This document shows positions 18,741-27,218 of a DNA stretch of 64,000 bases, piece after piece (positions within the stretch are counted from its first letter, which is position 1; the number at the start of each line of letters is the position of its first letter). A program made the position numbers and the translations under genes. The notes beneath the pieces were generated by a model. It was not told the DNA's origin. It saw only the letters and a program-made list of their open reading frames with translations, and did no database searches. The stretch spans positions 62,001 through 126,000 of the forward strand of contig JAGOQJ010000006.1 in the NCBI GenBank assembly GCA_017991595.1, in the 5' to 3' direction. The stretch comes from Candidatus Didemnitutus sp. (GTDB taxonomy: Bacteria; Verrucomicrobiota; Verrucomicrobiia; Opitutales; Opitutaceae).

Positions 18741-19732
18741 GGCTGGGTGGAGGGTTGGACAGGGGCCGGGGCGCCAGGCGCCGGGGTGAACTTGGCAGGG
18801 ACGATCGAGTAACGATAGTGACGCTCGAGGAAGACGATCATGGTGTCGACGAGCGCCTCCGCGAATTGCCGGCGATCCTCCGGGGTCGCGCGGACGCCGC
18901 GGAAGTGCGACTCGATCTGCACGCCGTCGACGCCGGGCACGTCGCGAGCGTAGGTGCGGGAGATGTAGCCGCCGTTGAAGTAGGGAAAACGTTTGGGGCC
19001 GGGGTCGCGGGGGCCGGGCACGGAGCGGAAGCCGCGCGCCTCGAGCAGCGCGCCGAGACTGTCGGGGCCGCGCATGAGTTGGGCAAAGGACGGGGCGCGT
19101 CCGCTGGCCATGAGGTCGTTGAGGGTGCTGGCGGGGCCGAGGTTGTCGCGATCGAGTTCCGTGTCGGTCTGGTTGAAGCGTCCGCCGTCGATGCTGTAGC
19201 CGAGTTCGAGGCGTTGGATCTCGTGGCCGTGGCCGTGGATGTCGATGATGAAGGCGAAGCCGTGGGTCTGCACCGCGGTGCGCAGCGCGGCCTTGATGCT
19301 GTTGTGGAAGAGGTGCCAGGCCTTTTCGGCCTCGGGGTCGCCTTGGGCGGCTTCCTTGATCTCGCGGTTGGGGTCGAGCTTGCTGCGGTGCAGGAGGCTG
19401 ATGACGGTGTGGGCGGGCAGGCCGGTGCGGCGGATGAACTCGGCCTGGATCGCGCGCGTGAGTTCCTGGGTATTGGTGTCGGCTCCGAGCACGCCCTTGG
19501 TGCGGTCGGCGACTTTGTTGGGTTTGCTGCGACCGCCATGGGGCGAAGTCAGCACGATGGGCAACGCGCCCGGCTGGAACTCGACGTATTTATCCGGATC
19601 GATGTAGGCCGTGCCGGGTTTCAGCGTCTTCGTCTGCGCCGAAGCGAAGGCGCCGCAAGCGGCGATCAGCAGGAGGCAGGTGACGACGCGAACGAAGGGC
19701 CGGGCGATCCGGCGAAGCGAAAGGGAGGTCAA
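18737..19732 (-). CDS. Secreted N-formylglutamate-amidohydrolase-like protein
   Basis: 331 residues if started at the TTG at 19732; the frame is open to 19846, but the added N-terminus has no signal-peptide shape. From TTG, a basic n-region (LRRIARPFVRVV) and hydrophobic core end near FASAQ, so export is likely. Motifs match the first domain of the 15318-18026 protein: SPHGG at 63-67, LHRSKLDPNR at 114-123, DIHGHGHEIQRLELGY at 164-179. It lacks the Calx-beta and LamG modules. First gene of the operon. No clear Shine-Dalgarno supports any start, so the N-terminus is the weak point. Confidence 0.75.
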   Translation of the reverse strand: MTSLSLRRIARPFVRVVTCLLLIAACGAFASAQTKTLKPGTAYIDPDKYVEFQPGALPIVLTSPHGGRSKPNKVADRTKGVLGADTNTQELTRAIQAEFIRRTGLPAHTVISLLHRSKLDPNREIKEAAQGDPEAEKAWHLFHNSIKAALRTAVQTHGFAFIIDIHGHGHEIQRLELGYSIDGGRFNQTDTELDRDNLGPASTLNDLMASGRAPSFAQLMRGPDSLGALLEARGFRSVPGPRDPGPKRFPYFNGGYISRTYARDVPGVDGVQIESHFRGVRATPEDRRQFAEALVDTMIVFLERHYRYSIVPAKFTPAPGAPAPVQPSTQP

Positions 19733-19971
19733 GGGAAAGGGAGAGAAAGGGGCTGCAAACCGCTGGCTCCGGTTGGGTTTTCCCTCAGGTGCGCCGCGGG
19801 GCGACACCGGTGCGGAGCCGGATATCGCGAGGCGAAACATTCCCACAATCAGGCGTTTCGGACAATGGGGCAGGCCTACGTATGCGGGCAGGAAAGCGGT
19901 GCACTCGCGTTGGGGCGCCGGCGCCGAGCGGTGGCCAGTGGTGGAGGACGATTCTTGGTTCAGCGGCGCAG

Positions 19972-19999
19972 AAAAAAGGCGGACCGTGATCGGTCCGCC
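19972..19999 (-). terminator. Rho-independent terminator of the 20030-21661 gene
   Basis: Perfect 8-bp stem GGCGGACC / GGTCCGCC with a 6-nt loop, followed on the minus strand by TTTTTT. The same stem recurs at 24593-24615. Confidence 0.9.
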
Positions 20000-20029
20000 G
20001 AAATTCAGCGCGAGAAAGGCGGGGCGCGA

Positions 20030-21661
20030 TCAGCCCTGCTGCGCGCGGCGGCGCCACGCGACGAGCGCGAGGCCCGCGAGACCGAGGAGCGCGGCGTAGG
20101 TGGCGGGCTCGGGGATGGCGGCGTAGTTCAGATAAACATCCGTGCCCACGACGGAGAGGCTGAAGCTCGAGCCGGCGAGAATCGTATCGAAAAGATCGCC
20201 GGAGGCGTCGGCCCAGTTGGCGGTGGTGAGGGAGAGGTTGCCGAAACCGCTCACGGCGGCGGCGTCATAGATCTTCCACGATTGGTTGGCGGACCAGAAG
20301 GCATCGCTCCAGTCGACGGTGGAACCGGCGCCATTGAAGGAAAGCGCGAGCGAGGTGGAGCCGGCGAAATTCAACGTGTCACCCACAACAACTTGGTCGA
20401 AGATGGCGGTCGGGTCGCCTTGGGTGGACGTGTTGCCGTTAAGTTCCCAGTTGACGCTGGCGCCGGTGTTGTAGGTCAGGTCGCTGGCGAAGGTCTGGAT
20501 GCCGGGGGAGTTGCCGGGGTTGTGGATGCCGGCGATGGTGGCGGCGCCGCCGACGGTGCCGGAGCCTTGGAGCGAAGCGCCGCTGTCAATCTCCAGCGCG
20601 CCAGCGATGGAGCCGGTCAGGTTGAGGGTGCCCGCTTGGACGGAGGTGAGGCCGGTGTAGAGGTTTGCCCCGTTGAGGCGGAGGGTGCCGTCACCCGTCT
20701 TGGTGAGGGACTTGTCGCCGGAGATGGTTTGGTTCCAGACGACGGAGCCGACAACGTTCAGGGTGGAGTTTTGCGCGAGGGTGGTCGTCTTTTCCGCCAA
20801 GGAGGAGATGCTGAGCGTGCCACCCGCGGAGGCATTGAAGAGGGTGACCGTGCCATTCAGGATGATGGGATTATGGATGGTGCGCTCGCTGATGGAGGTG
20901 GTGCCGGAAATCGCGCCGCCGCTCAGGGTGATGGTGCCGGTGCCGAACGGGCCGCTCACCACGGTGGTGCCGCTGCGCTGCGTGCTGGCCGACATCAACA
21001 GGGAACCCTCGCTGAGTTCGAACCCGCCCGAATAGGTGTGGTTTTCGTTCATGCGCAGGGTGCCGGCCCCGGTCTTGGCCAAGCCGCCGGTGCCGGTGAT
21101 GACCGCGCCGGGGGCGTTGGCCGATCCCTCGGAGAAAAGGACGATGGAGGTGTCCCGGACATCGATCGTGCCGGTGCCGCTGAAGTTGAGATTCACGGTC
21201 AGCGAGGGCAGGGGTGTGGCTGTGCTGTTGCCGCTCAAACTCGCCGAACGAAACGAGGCATTGGTGTTGTTTGAGGCGGTGATGATGGTCCCGGCGGTGC
21301 CGAAGGTCAGCACGCGGGCGGCCGTGCTGTTGGTTGCGGTGGTGGAGACGATGCGGAGACCAATACTGCCGTAGCGGGCGGCGGCGTTGTCGAAGATGAA
21401 GGAGCGCACGGTGTGGTTAGCGCCCATCAGCAGCGTAGGGATCGTGTTAGCGCTAGCGGGATTGTTCGCGATGTAGAGGTCGCTGGTCGCGGTCGGAGCT
21501 GAGTTTTCCGCCCAATTGGTCGCGGTAGCTAGGCTGGTGCCCGTGCCGGATGCTCCGCCTGTCCATGTTAGCTGCTGGGCCGACAGGGAGGCGCTGGCGA
21601 CGAGAGCCATGCCCAGAAGGAGGGCAGCGCGGCGGAGGGATACGGGGTAAGTTGGGTTCAT
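20030..21661 (-). CDS. PEP-CTERM protein with autotransporter-associated beta-strand repeats (array gene 1)
   Basis: 543 residues from ATG at 21661 (a GTG 12 nt upstream is possible). Signal peptide 1-29 ending SLSAQ, then a beta-helix made of PATR-type repeats, e.g. GTGGLAKTGAGTLRMNENHT and GDKSLTKTGDGTLRLNGANL. A conserved pre-C-terminal block (HNPGNSPGIQTF, NWELNGN, FWSANQSWKIYDAA) precedes the sorting signal IPEPATYAALLGLAGLALVAWRRR. It is exported, presumably processed by an exosortase, and surface- or matrix-associated. Shortest of four tandem paralogues. A promoter module lies at 21729-21792 and a terminator at 19972. No beta-barrel domain is present, so it is not a true autotransporter. 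Confidence 0.88.
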   Translation of the reverse strand: MNPTYPVSLRRAALLLGMALVASASLSAQQLTWTGGASGTGTSLATATNWAENSAPTATSDLYIANNPASANTIPTLLMGANHTVRSFIFDNAAARYGSIGLRIVSTTATNSTAARVLTFGTAGTIITASNNTNASFRSASLSGNSTATPLPSLTVNLNFSGTGTIDVRDTSIVLFSEGSANAPGAVITGTGGLAKTGAGTLRMNENHTYSGGFELSEGSLLMSASTQRSGTTVVSGPFGTGTITLSGGAISGTTSISERTIHNPIILNGTVTLFNASAGGTLSISSLAEKTTTLAQNSTLNVVGSVVWNQTISGDKSLTKTGDGTLRLNGANLYTGLTSVQAGTLNLTGSIAGALEIDSGASLQGSGTVGGAATIAGIHNPGNSPGIQTFASDLTYNTGASVNWELNGNTSTQGDPTAIFDQVVVGDTLNFAGSTSLALSFNGAGSTVDWSDAFWSANQSWKIYDAAAVSGFGNLSLTTANWADASGDLFDTILAGSSFSLSVVGTDVYLNYAAIPEPATYAALLGLAGLALVAWRRRAQQG

Positions 21662-21728
21662 GAGGTGTGACACGGTTATGCTTCAGGGCGGTGAGCGTTG
21701 GTAGGGAGGGGTAGATAACCGCGTGCTC

Positions 21729-21792
21729 ACTATAGCGGGACTGGAAAGGGCCGAAAAGGGGCGGGGGTTACGCCGAGCTTGGCGTAGGGATA
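21729..21792 (-). promoter_or_regulatory. Array promoter module of gene 1
   Basis: Minus-strand -10 TATAGT (21734-21729). At the same distance as in the other modules (49 nt) lies a degenerate site, GTAT-CC-CTAC on the minus strand (21783-21792). The proximal N8 site is not recognisable. No TTGACA-like -35. The weakest member of the set. Confidence 0.5.
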
Positions 21793-21862
21793 CGACCTGA
21801 GGCCGGCATGGCTCGCGGTGATGGCCACGAGGGAGCCTCGCTTCGCTGGCTACTCTGGGGAT

Positions 21863-21890
21863 AAAAAAAGAGCCGCACGAGGGCGGCTCT
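21863..21890 (-). terminator. Rho-independent terminator of the 21918-24368 gene
   Basis: AGAGCCGC / GCGGCTCT stem with a short loop, followed on the minus strand by TTTTTTT. Lies 28 nt after the stop codon. Confidence 0.9.
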
Positions 21891-21917
21891 CAGAGTGAGA
21901 AGGGAGGCGAGCGCGGA

Positions 21918-24368
21918 TTAAATGTGCTGCCCTTGACGTCGGCGTCGGATTGCGAGCGCGAGGATGGCGGCCCCGAGGAGGGCCGCGGCCGTGGCGGGCT
22001 CGGGGATGGGGGCGGCGTAGTTCAGGAAGACGTCGTTGCCGGCTTGCGAGAGGGAGAAGCCGGCGCCGGCGAGGACGGTGTCGAAGAGGTTGCCGGAGCC
22101 GTCGGCCCAGTTGCTGGTGACGAGGCTGAGGTTGCCAAAATTAGAGACGCTGGCGGAGTCGTAGATCTTCCAGCTGCGGTTGGCGTCCCAGAAGGCGTCG
22201 TTCCAATTCACGCCGGAGCCGGCGCCGTTGAAGGAGAGGGCGAGCGAGGTGGAGCCGGAGAAATCGAGGGTGCCAGCAACGTTGATCTGGTCGTAAACGG
22301 CGGTGGGGTCGCCTTGGGTGGCGGTGTTGGCGGTGAGCTCCCAGTTGACGGTGGCATCGGCCTGGTAAGTGAGGTTGTTGCCGAACGATTGGATGCCGGG
22401 CGAGCTGCCGGGGCTGTGGGTGCCGGCGATGGAGACGGCTCCGTCGAGGTATCCCGAGCCGGAGAGATCGGCGCCGGCTTCGACGGTGACGGGACCGTTC
22501 AAGGTCCCTTCGACGCGCAGGCCGCCGGCACTGACAGTGGTGCCTCCGCTGTAGTTGAGGCCGTAGTTGGTGAGGGTGAGGACGCCGGTGCCGATCTTCG
22601 TGAGCGAACCGGTGCCGGTGATATTGCCGGAGTAGGTGTCGTTGCTCGTTTGGTTGAAGATCACGGCGGCGTTGTTGGTGATGTCGCCGGGAATGGTGGC
22701 GCTGGAGACGGCGAGGGTGCCGGCGGCAACGGTGGTGCCTCCACTGTAGGTGTTGGTGGCGTTGAGGGTGAGGGTGCCGGTGCCTGTCTTGGTGAGTGAG
22801 CCGGACTGATCCTCGTAGTCCATGATGGCGCCGTTGATGCTGACGCCGCTGGAGGTGACGTCGAAGGTGGCTCCGTTGGCGCCGAGCGAGTAGGTGCGAT
22901 TGTTGCCGGAGGCGGTGGTGCCGGTGAAGCGGAGCGTGGCGTTATCTATGATGGTGGTGCGGCTGAGGGTGTTCGCTCCGAGGTTGCCGGGGGCGTCGAC
23001 GGAGACGGTGCCGGCGAGAATGGCGAGGTTGCCGGTGAAGTTGGAGTTCGAGTCAGTGATGGTAAGGGTGCCGGCTCCTGTCTTGGTGAGGTTGCCGGAG
23101 CCGGAGATGACCTGCTGCCAGGAGAGGGTGACGCCGGTGTTGTCGCCGCCGACGTTGAGAGTGGAATCCGCGGCGACCGTGGTGGTGCCGCCGCCGAGAG
23201 CGGAGATGAAGTGCGTCACCGGGGTCGAGTTGTTGGTATACATCGCGACGGTGCCGTTCAGCGTGATGCTGTTGTGGATCGTGCGATTCGTGCCGGTGCT
23301 GAGGATCGCGCCGCCGGAGAGCGTGACCGTGCCGACGCCGAACGGCCCGTTGGTGACCGAGCCGCCGCTGGCGACCGTGGAGTTGGAGGTGAGCACGTTG
23401 CCGGAGACGAGTTCGAACCCGCCGGAGTAGGTGCTGGCGGCCATGCTTGAGTTGAGGGCGAGATTGCCGGTGCCGGATTTGGTGAGCTTGAAAGCGCCGG
23501 AGAGCGACTGGTTCAGGTTGACGTTGCTGGCGGTGACGAGGTGCGAGTCGGAGACGAGGGTGGCGGTGCCGGTCTGGAAAAGGAGGAGGCCGGTGTTGGT
23601 GGCGTTGCCGAGGGTGACGGTGCCGTTGAACTGCACGCTGTTGTCGATCGCGCGGGAGGAGGTGGTGGACGAGGAGAGGGTGCCGCCGGTGAGGCGCAGG
23701 GTGCCGGTGCCGAAGGCGCCGTTCACGCCGGCGGTGCCGTTGGCATTGAGGAGGATCGTGCCGGACTGCAGGTCGAACCCGCCGGTGAAATTGTTCGTGA
23801 CAGCCAGGCGAAGCGTGCCGGAGCCAGACTTGGCGAGGCCGCCGGTGCCGGTGATGGCGAAGGTGGTGTTGGTCGGGTTGACGTTCATGTTCAACGTGGA
23901 CGTGCCGTCGACGTTGATGGTGCCGTTGCCGGCGTAGTTGAGATTGATGAGGAGCGAGGGAGCCGGGCTGGCGGTCGATGCCGTGGTGGTCGTGGTGGCA
24001 CCGATATTCACGTTGGAGTTGACGAGGGTGAAGATCGTCGTGGCGTTGGTGAACGTCATCGTGCCGGAGCGCGTGTCGGTCGTGTTCTGCGCCGCGCCCA
24101 TGCGGACGTAGGAATTGGTGAACGAAAACGAATTTCCCACCACCGTGCCATTGGCGATCATGTTATGGAACGTGCCGGAGGTGCCGACATTCTGGATGGT
24201 GAGGTCGTTGGCCGCCGTGGGGCTGGCGCTGCCTGTCCAAGTCGTGCCGGTGATGGATGAGTTGGTGGAGCCCGACCAAGTCAGCGTTTGGGCGGAGAGC
24301 GTGCTGGCGAGCGCTGCGACAATGCCCAGCGCGAGACCGCGCAGGGCGCGGAGGCGGAAGATTTTCAT
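21918..24368 (-). CDS. PEP-CTERM protein with autotransporter-associated beta-strand repeats (array gene 2)
   Basis: 816 residues from ATG at 24368 (MKIFRLRALRG); the 25 residues in frame before it are Pro-rich and not signal-like. Signal peptide 1-26 ending STLSAQ. About six PATR repeats are readable (GTGGLAKSGSGTLRLAVTNN, GSLTKTGTGTLTLNATNTYS, GSLTKIGTGVLTLTNYGLNY among them). The block HSPGSSPGIQSF ... FWDANRSWKIYDSASVSNFG is nearly identical to that of array gene 1, pointing to recent duplication. Ends IPEPATAAALLGAAILALAIRRRR, a PEP-CTERM signal. Likely a secreted, filament-like surface or matrix protein. Own promoter module at 24430-24496. Confidence 0.9.
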   Translation of the reverse strand: MKIFRLRALRGLALGIVAALASTLSAQTLTWSGSTNSSITGTTWTGSASPTAANDLTIQNVGTSGTFHNMIANGTVVGNSFSFTNSYVRMGAAQNTTDTRSGTMTFTNATTIFTLVNSNVNIGATTTTTASTASPAPSLLINLNYAGNGTINVDGTSTLNMNVNPTNTTFAITGTGGLAKSGSGTLRLAVTNNFTGGFDLQSGTILLNANGTAGVNGAFGTGTLRLTGGTLSSSTTSSRAIDNSVQFNGTVTLGNATNTGLLLFQTGTATLVSDSHLVTASNVNLNQSLSGAFKLTKSGTGNLALNSSMAASTYSGGFELVSGNVLTSNSTVASGGSVTNGPFGVGTVTLSGGAILSTGTNRTIHNSITLNGTVAMYTNNSTPVTHFISALGGGTTTVAADSTLNVGGDNTGVTLSWQQVISGSGNLTKTGAGTLTITDSNSNFTGNLAILAGTVSVDAPGNLGANTLSRTTIIDNATLRFTGTTASGNNRTYSLGANGATFDVTSSGVSINGAIMDYEDQSGSLTKTGTGTLTLNATNTYSGGTTVAAGTLAVSSATIPGDITNNAAVIFNQTSNDTYSGNITGTGSLTKIGTGVLTLTNYGLNYSGGTTVSAGGLRVEGTLNGPVTVEAGADLSGSGYLDGAVSIAGTHSPGSSPGIQSFGNNLTYQADATVNWELTANTATQGDPTAVYDQINVAGTLDFSGSTSLALSFNGAGSGVNWNDAFWDANRSWKIYDSASVSNFGNLSLVTSNWADGSGNLFDTVLAGAGFSLSQAGNDVFLNYAAPIPEPATAAALLGAAILALAIRRRRQGQHI

Positions 24369-24429
24369 GAGGGGTAGAAGAGAGACCGGGGAGGAGTGGA
24401 CCGGTGCGACGGGAGGGGGCCGTGCGCGC

Positions 24430-24496
24430 ATTATAGTGTCCACGGGGACTTCACCCTAGGGCCAGACCTACGTTGGCGGCGGTGTAGTTCTACGCA
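24430..24496 (-). promoter_or_regulatory. Array promoter module of gene 2
   Basis: Minus-strand -10 TATAAT (24435-24430). Proximal site CTAG-N8-CTAC at 24456-24471, distal site GTAG-TT-CTAC at 24484-24493 flanked by GCA. Offsets from the -10 are 21 and 49 nt. No TTGACA at the -35 position, where the proximal half-site falls. Confidence 0.75.
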
Positions 24497-24587
24497 GGGC
24501 AATGCCGGACATTATCCGGCAGAAAATCGGCCATCATCCTTTCGGCCTCGACTATTATTTGATGAGCCCGTGAGCCGGTCGGGCACG

Positions 24588-24615
24588 AAAAAGGCGGACC
24601 GTGCGAGGGTCCGCC
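24588..24615 (-). terminator. Rho-independent terminator of the 24641-26836 gene
   Basis: GGCGGACC / GGGTCCGCC stem followed on the minus strand by TTTTT. Stem identical to the terminator at 19978-19999, which suggests that whole transcription units were duplicated. Confidence 0.9.
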
Positions 24616-24640
24616 GAGGAGTGGTGGGATGCGGGCGGGG

Positions 24641-26836
24641 TTAGTCGCGTCGAGCGATTGACCGGCGGCGCCAGGCGACGAGGGCGAGGGCGGCGGCGCC
24701 CAGCAGGGCGGCGGTGGTGCCGGGCTCGGGGATGGCGGCGGTGTAGTTCAGGTAGATGTCGTTGCCGTTGACACTGAGGCCAAAGGTGGAGCCGGCAAGG
24801 ATGGCGGAGAAGAGATCGCCCTGGGCGTCGAGCCAGTCAGCGATGGTCAGCGAGAGGTTCTCGGAGTTGGTGAGCGCGGCGGCGTCGTAGAGTTTCCAAC
24901 TGTGGTCCTCGAGCCAGAAGGAGTGGCTCCAATCGACGGCGGAGCCGGCGAAATCGAGGCTGAGGAGAGTGGCGCCAGCGAAGTCGAGGGTGCCGCCGAC
25001 AATCACCTGATCGAAGTTGCCGGCGGTGGTGGTGTCGGCAGCGAGTTCCCAGTCGACGGTGGCGCCGGTGTTGTAGGTCAGGTCGCCCGCGAAGGTCTGG
25101 GTGCCGGGGGAGTTGCCGGGGCGGTGTGCGCCGGAGATGGCGGCGTTGCCGTGGATGGTGCCCACGCCGGACAGAACGGTGCCGGCGGCGGTGTCGAGGG
25201 CGCCGGCGAGGCTGCCGTCGATGGCGAGCCCGCCTTCGGTGAGCGAGGTGAGTCCGGTGTGGGTGTTGGTGCCGGAGAGAGTGACGGTGCCGGCGCCGGT
25301 CTTGGTGAGGGTGCCGCTGCCGGAAATCGCGCCGGCGTAGGTGCCGTTCGTTTCCTGACTGAAGACGAGGGCGGCGTGGTTAGTGATGGCGCCCTGGAGG
25401 CCGTCCGTGGTGCCGCGGAGGGTGCCGGCGGAGACCGTGGTGCCACCGGTGTAGGAGTTGAGGCCGTTGAGCGTGAGAGTGGCGCTGCCTTCCTTCGTCA
25501 GGCTGAAGCCGCCGGTGATGTTCTGGTTCCAGTTGAAGGTGGTGGCGGTCGAGTTGGCGAGGGTGACGATGGTGCTGTTTTTCAGCAGGGTGGTTTCGGA
25601 GCCCCATGCCGTGGAGACGGTCAGGGCGCTGCTGGCCGTGAGTTCGCCGAGGGTGATCGTGCCGTTGAGTGCGATCGGATTGTAGAGGGTGCGGTTGCCG
25701 CTGTTGGCGGCGTTGTTGTTGCTGCTGGCCAGGAAGCCACCCGAGAGCGTGAGCGTGCCGGTGCCGAAGGCGGAGGAGAGCGTGCCGGTGCTGTTGCCCG
25801 AGCTCGTGAAGCGCACGCTGCCTTCCTTCAGCTCAAAGCCACCTTCGTAGGTGCTGGTGCTGCTGGTGCCGTTGAGGCCGAGCGTGCCGTCGCCGGCCTT
25901 GGTCAGGGAGCCGAGGCCGTGAATGGGCTGCGCCCAATTGGCGTTGGCACCGACGGCGATCTGCAGGGTGGTGTTACCGGAGAGGCTGGTGGTCTGGGTG
26001 CCGGCGTCGGAGATGATGATGGTGCCCGTCGTGGCGGAGCCGAGCGTGATGGTGCCATTGTTCAACTGCACCGGGTTGGTGAAGTTGCGGTTGCTGGTGG
26101 TGGACGAGATGATGGCGCCGCCATTCAGGGTGAGAATGCCGGTGCCGAAGACGCCCTGCGTGCCAACCGCGGTGCTGTTGCCGGTGGCCTCGACGGTGCC
26201 CGCATTCAGCGTGAATCCGCCGCCATAGGTGTGATTGGCGGAAAGACGGATGTTACCGTCGCCCGTCTTGATCAAGCCGCCCGTGCCGGCGATGGAGGCA
26301 CCGCTGCCGGTGACGATGAGTTGCGAGGTGCTGTCGATGTTGATGGTGCCGTTGCCGGTGTAGCCGAGATTGAGCGTCATCGTGGGCGTGCCGGGGTTGG
26401 TGCCCAGCGTCGAGGCGTTGACGTTCAGGTTCATGCCGTTCGTGAGCGTGATGATCGATACCTCCGCCGTGCCGAAGGTGATCGTCCGGGCGACGGTGCT
26501 GTTGGCGACCGTCGTGGCCACAAAGCGAAGGACGTTCGCGGTGTTGTTCAAGACCTGGGCGGTGTTGTCCATGGCGAGCGAGCGGATGGTGTAATTGCCA
26601 CCCGGGATCATGCTAGTCATGGCCGCATTGTCGCTCGTGGTCTGCAGCACGAGGTCCCACGTGGTGCCCGTGTTGAGGGCCGTGGAGCCGGTCCAGTTGG
26701 AACTGGTGGTCCAATTCCCACTGCCACCGGGCCCGACCCAGTTGAGCGTTTGAGCGGACAGGGTGGGGAGGAAGGAGAAGGCGGTGCCGGCCAAAATGGC
26801 GGCACAGCGTAATGCGGACAGGCAGTTACGATTCAT
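24641..26836 (-). CDS. PEP-CTERM protein with autotransporter-associated beta-strand repeats (array gene 3)
   Basis: 731 residues from ATG at 26836 (MNRNCLSALRC). Signal peptide 1-29 ending PTLSAQ. PATR repeats include GTGGLIKTGDGNIRLSANHT, GLGSLTKAGDGTLGLNGTSS, GFSLTKEGSATLTLNGLNSY and GSGTLTKTGAGTVTLSGTNT, separated by Ser/Thr/Asn-rich beta strands. The pre-C-terminal block (HRPGNSPGTQTF, VDWELAAD, FWLEDHSWKLYDAAAL) is shared with the other three. Ends IPEPGTTAALLGAAALALVAWRRR. Exported, exosortase-type processing expected. Own promoter module 70 nt upstream. Confidence 0.9.
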   Translation of the reverse strand: MNRNCLSALRCAAILAGTAFSFLPTLSAQTLNWVGPGGSGNWTTSSNWTGSTALNTGTTWDLVLQTTSDNAAMTSMIPGGNYTIRSLAMDNTAQVLNNTANVLRFVATTVANSTVARTITFGTAEVSIITLTNGMNLNVNASTLGTNPGTPTMTLNLGYTGNGTINIDSTSQLIVTGSGASIAGTGGLIKTGDGNIRLSANHTYGGGFTLNAGTVEATGNSTAVGTQGVFGTGILTLNGGAIISSTTSNRNFTNPVQLNNGTITLGSATTGTIIISDAGTQTTSLSGNTTLQIAVGANANWAQPIHGLGSLTKAGDGTLGLNGTSSTSTYEGGFELKEGSVRFTSSGNSTGTLSSAFGTGTLTLSGGFLASSNNNAANSGNRTLYNPIALNGTITLGELTASSALTVSTAWGSETTLLKNSTIVTLANSTATTFNWNQNITGGFSLTKEGSATLTLNGLNSYTGGTTVSAGTLRGTTDGLQGAITNHAALVFSQETNGTYAGAISGSGTLTKTGAGTVTLSGTNTHTGLTSLTEGGLAIDGSLAGALDTAAGTVLSGVGTIHGNAAISGAHRPGNSPGTQTFAGDLTYNTGATVDWELAADTTTAGNFDQVIVGGTLDFAGATLLSLDFAGSAVDWSHSFWLEDHSWKLYDAAALTNSENLSLTIADWLDAQGDLFSAILAGSTFGLSVNGNDIYLNYTAAIPEPGTTAALLGAAALALVAWRRRSIARRD

Positions 26837-26906
26837 AGTGGAAGGGACGGGTGCTGGGGGGGGCGGCGCGAAGGAGCGGTGAGGAGGGGTATGCACCAGC
26901 GCGCCG

Positions 26907-26972
26907 AGTATATCCGCCGCCCTGTGCGCGAGGTAGTGAGGTTACTACGCTGCGGATGGCGTAGAACTACGC
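26907..26972 (-). promoter_or_regulatory. Array promoter module of gene 3
   Basis: Minus-strand -10 TATACT (26912-26907). Proximal site GTAG-N8-CTAC at 26933-26948, distal palindrome GCGTAG-AA-CTACGC at 26959-26972 (core 26961-26970). Offsets 21 and 49 nt, identical to the gene 2 module. No -35 hexamer. Confidence 0.75.
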
Positions 26973-27135
26973 CTTTGGCAGCCGATGGACTCCCTCTGAT
27001 GTGGGGATGTCGGCCTCGTCGAAAGGTTTCATTGGCAGCGCCAACAAGGGAATCGTGTCTTTCGCCGGGTCTTAGCGCAGGAGGATTGAACGTTTGGGGA
27101 GGGGCGTCACGAGCACGCTTGCCGTGACATCCTGT

Positions 27136-27203
27136 GGGGCCGGACCTTCGTCGATTCGCGACGGACAGCGGAAAACATCCGAACCGTATCCCGGTCCGGC
27201 CCC
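27136..27203 (-). terminator. Long stem-loop downstream of array gene 4
   Basis: GGGGCCGGACC (27136-27146) pairs perfectly with GGTCCGGCCCC (27193-27203); a smaller CGTCG/CGACG stem sits inside. It begins 16 nt after the stop codon. No T-run, so a transcript-end structure rather than a classical intrinsic terminator. Confidence 0.55.
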
Positions 27204-27218
27204 CTCAGGGAAGTGGGT

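Larger units (their letters stand above)
26837..27218. other. 382-nt intergenic region between array genes 3 and 4
   Basis: Holds the promoter of array gene 3 (26907-26972) and, near its far end, a long stem-loop after the stop of array gene 4. Between about 26975 and 27130 I see no gene, repeat or conserved motif. Confidence 0.6.

Noticed and set aside
18704-21274. Plus-strand frame of about 850 codons across the secreted operon and array gene 1
   Set aside because: Crosses two well-supported genes and a terminator; no domain character.
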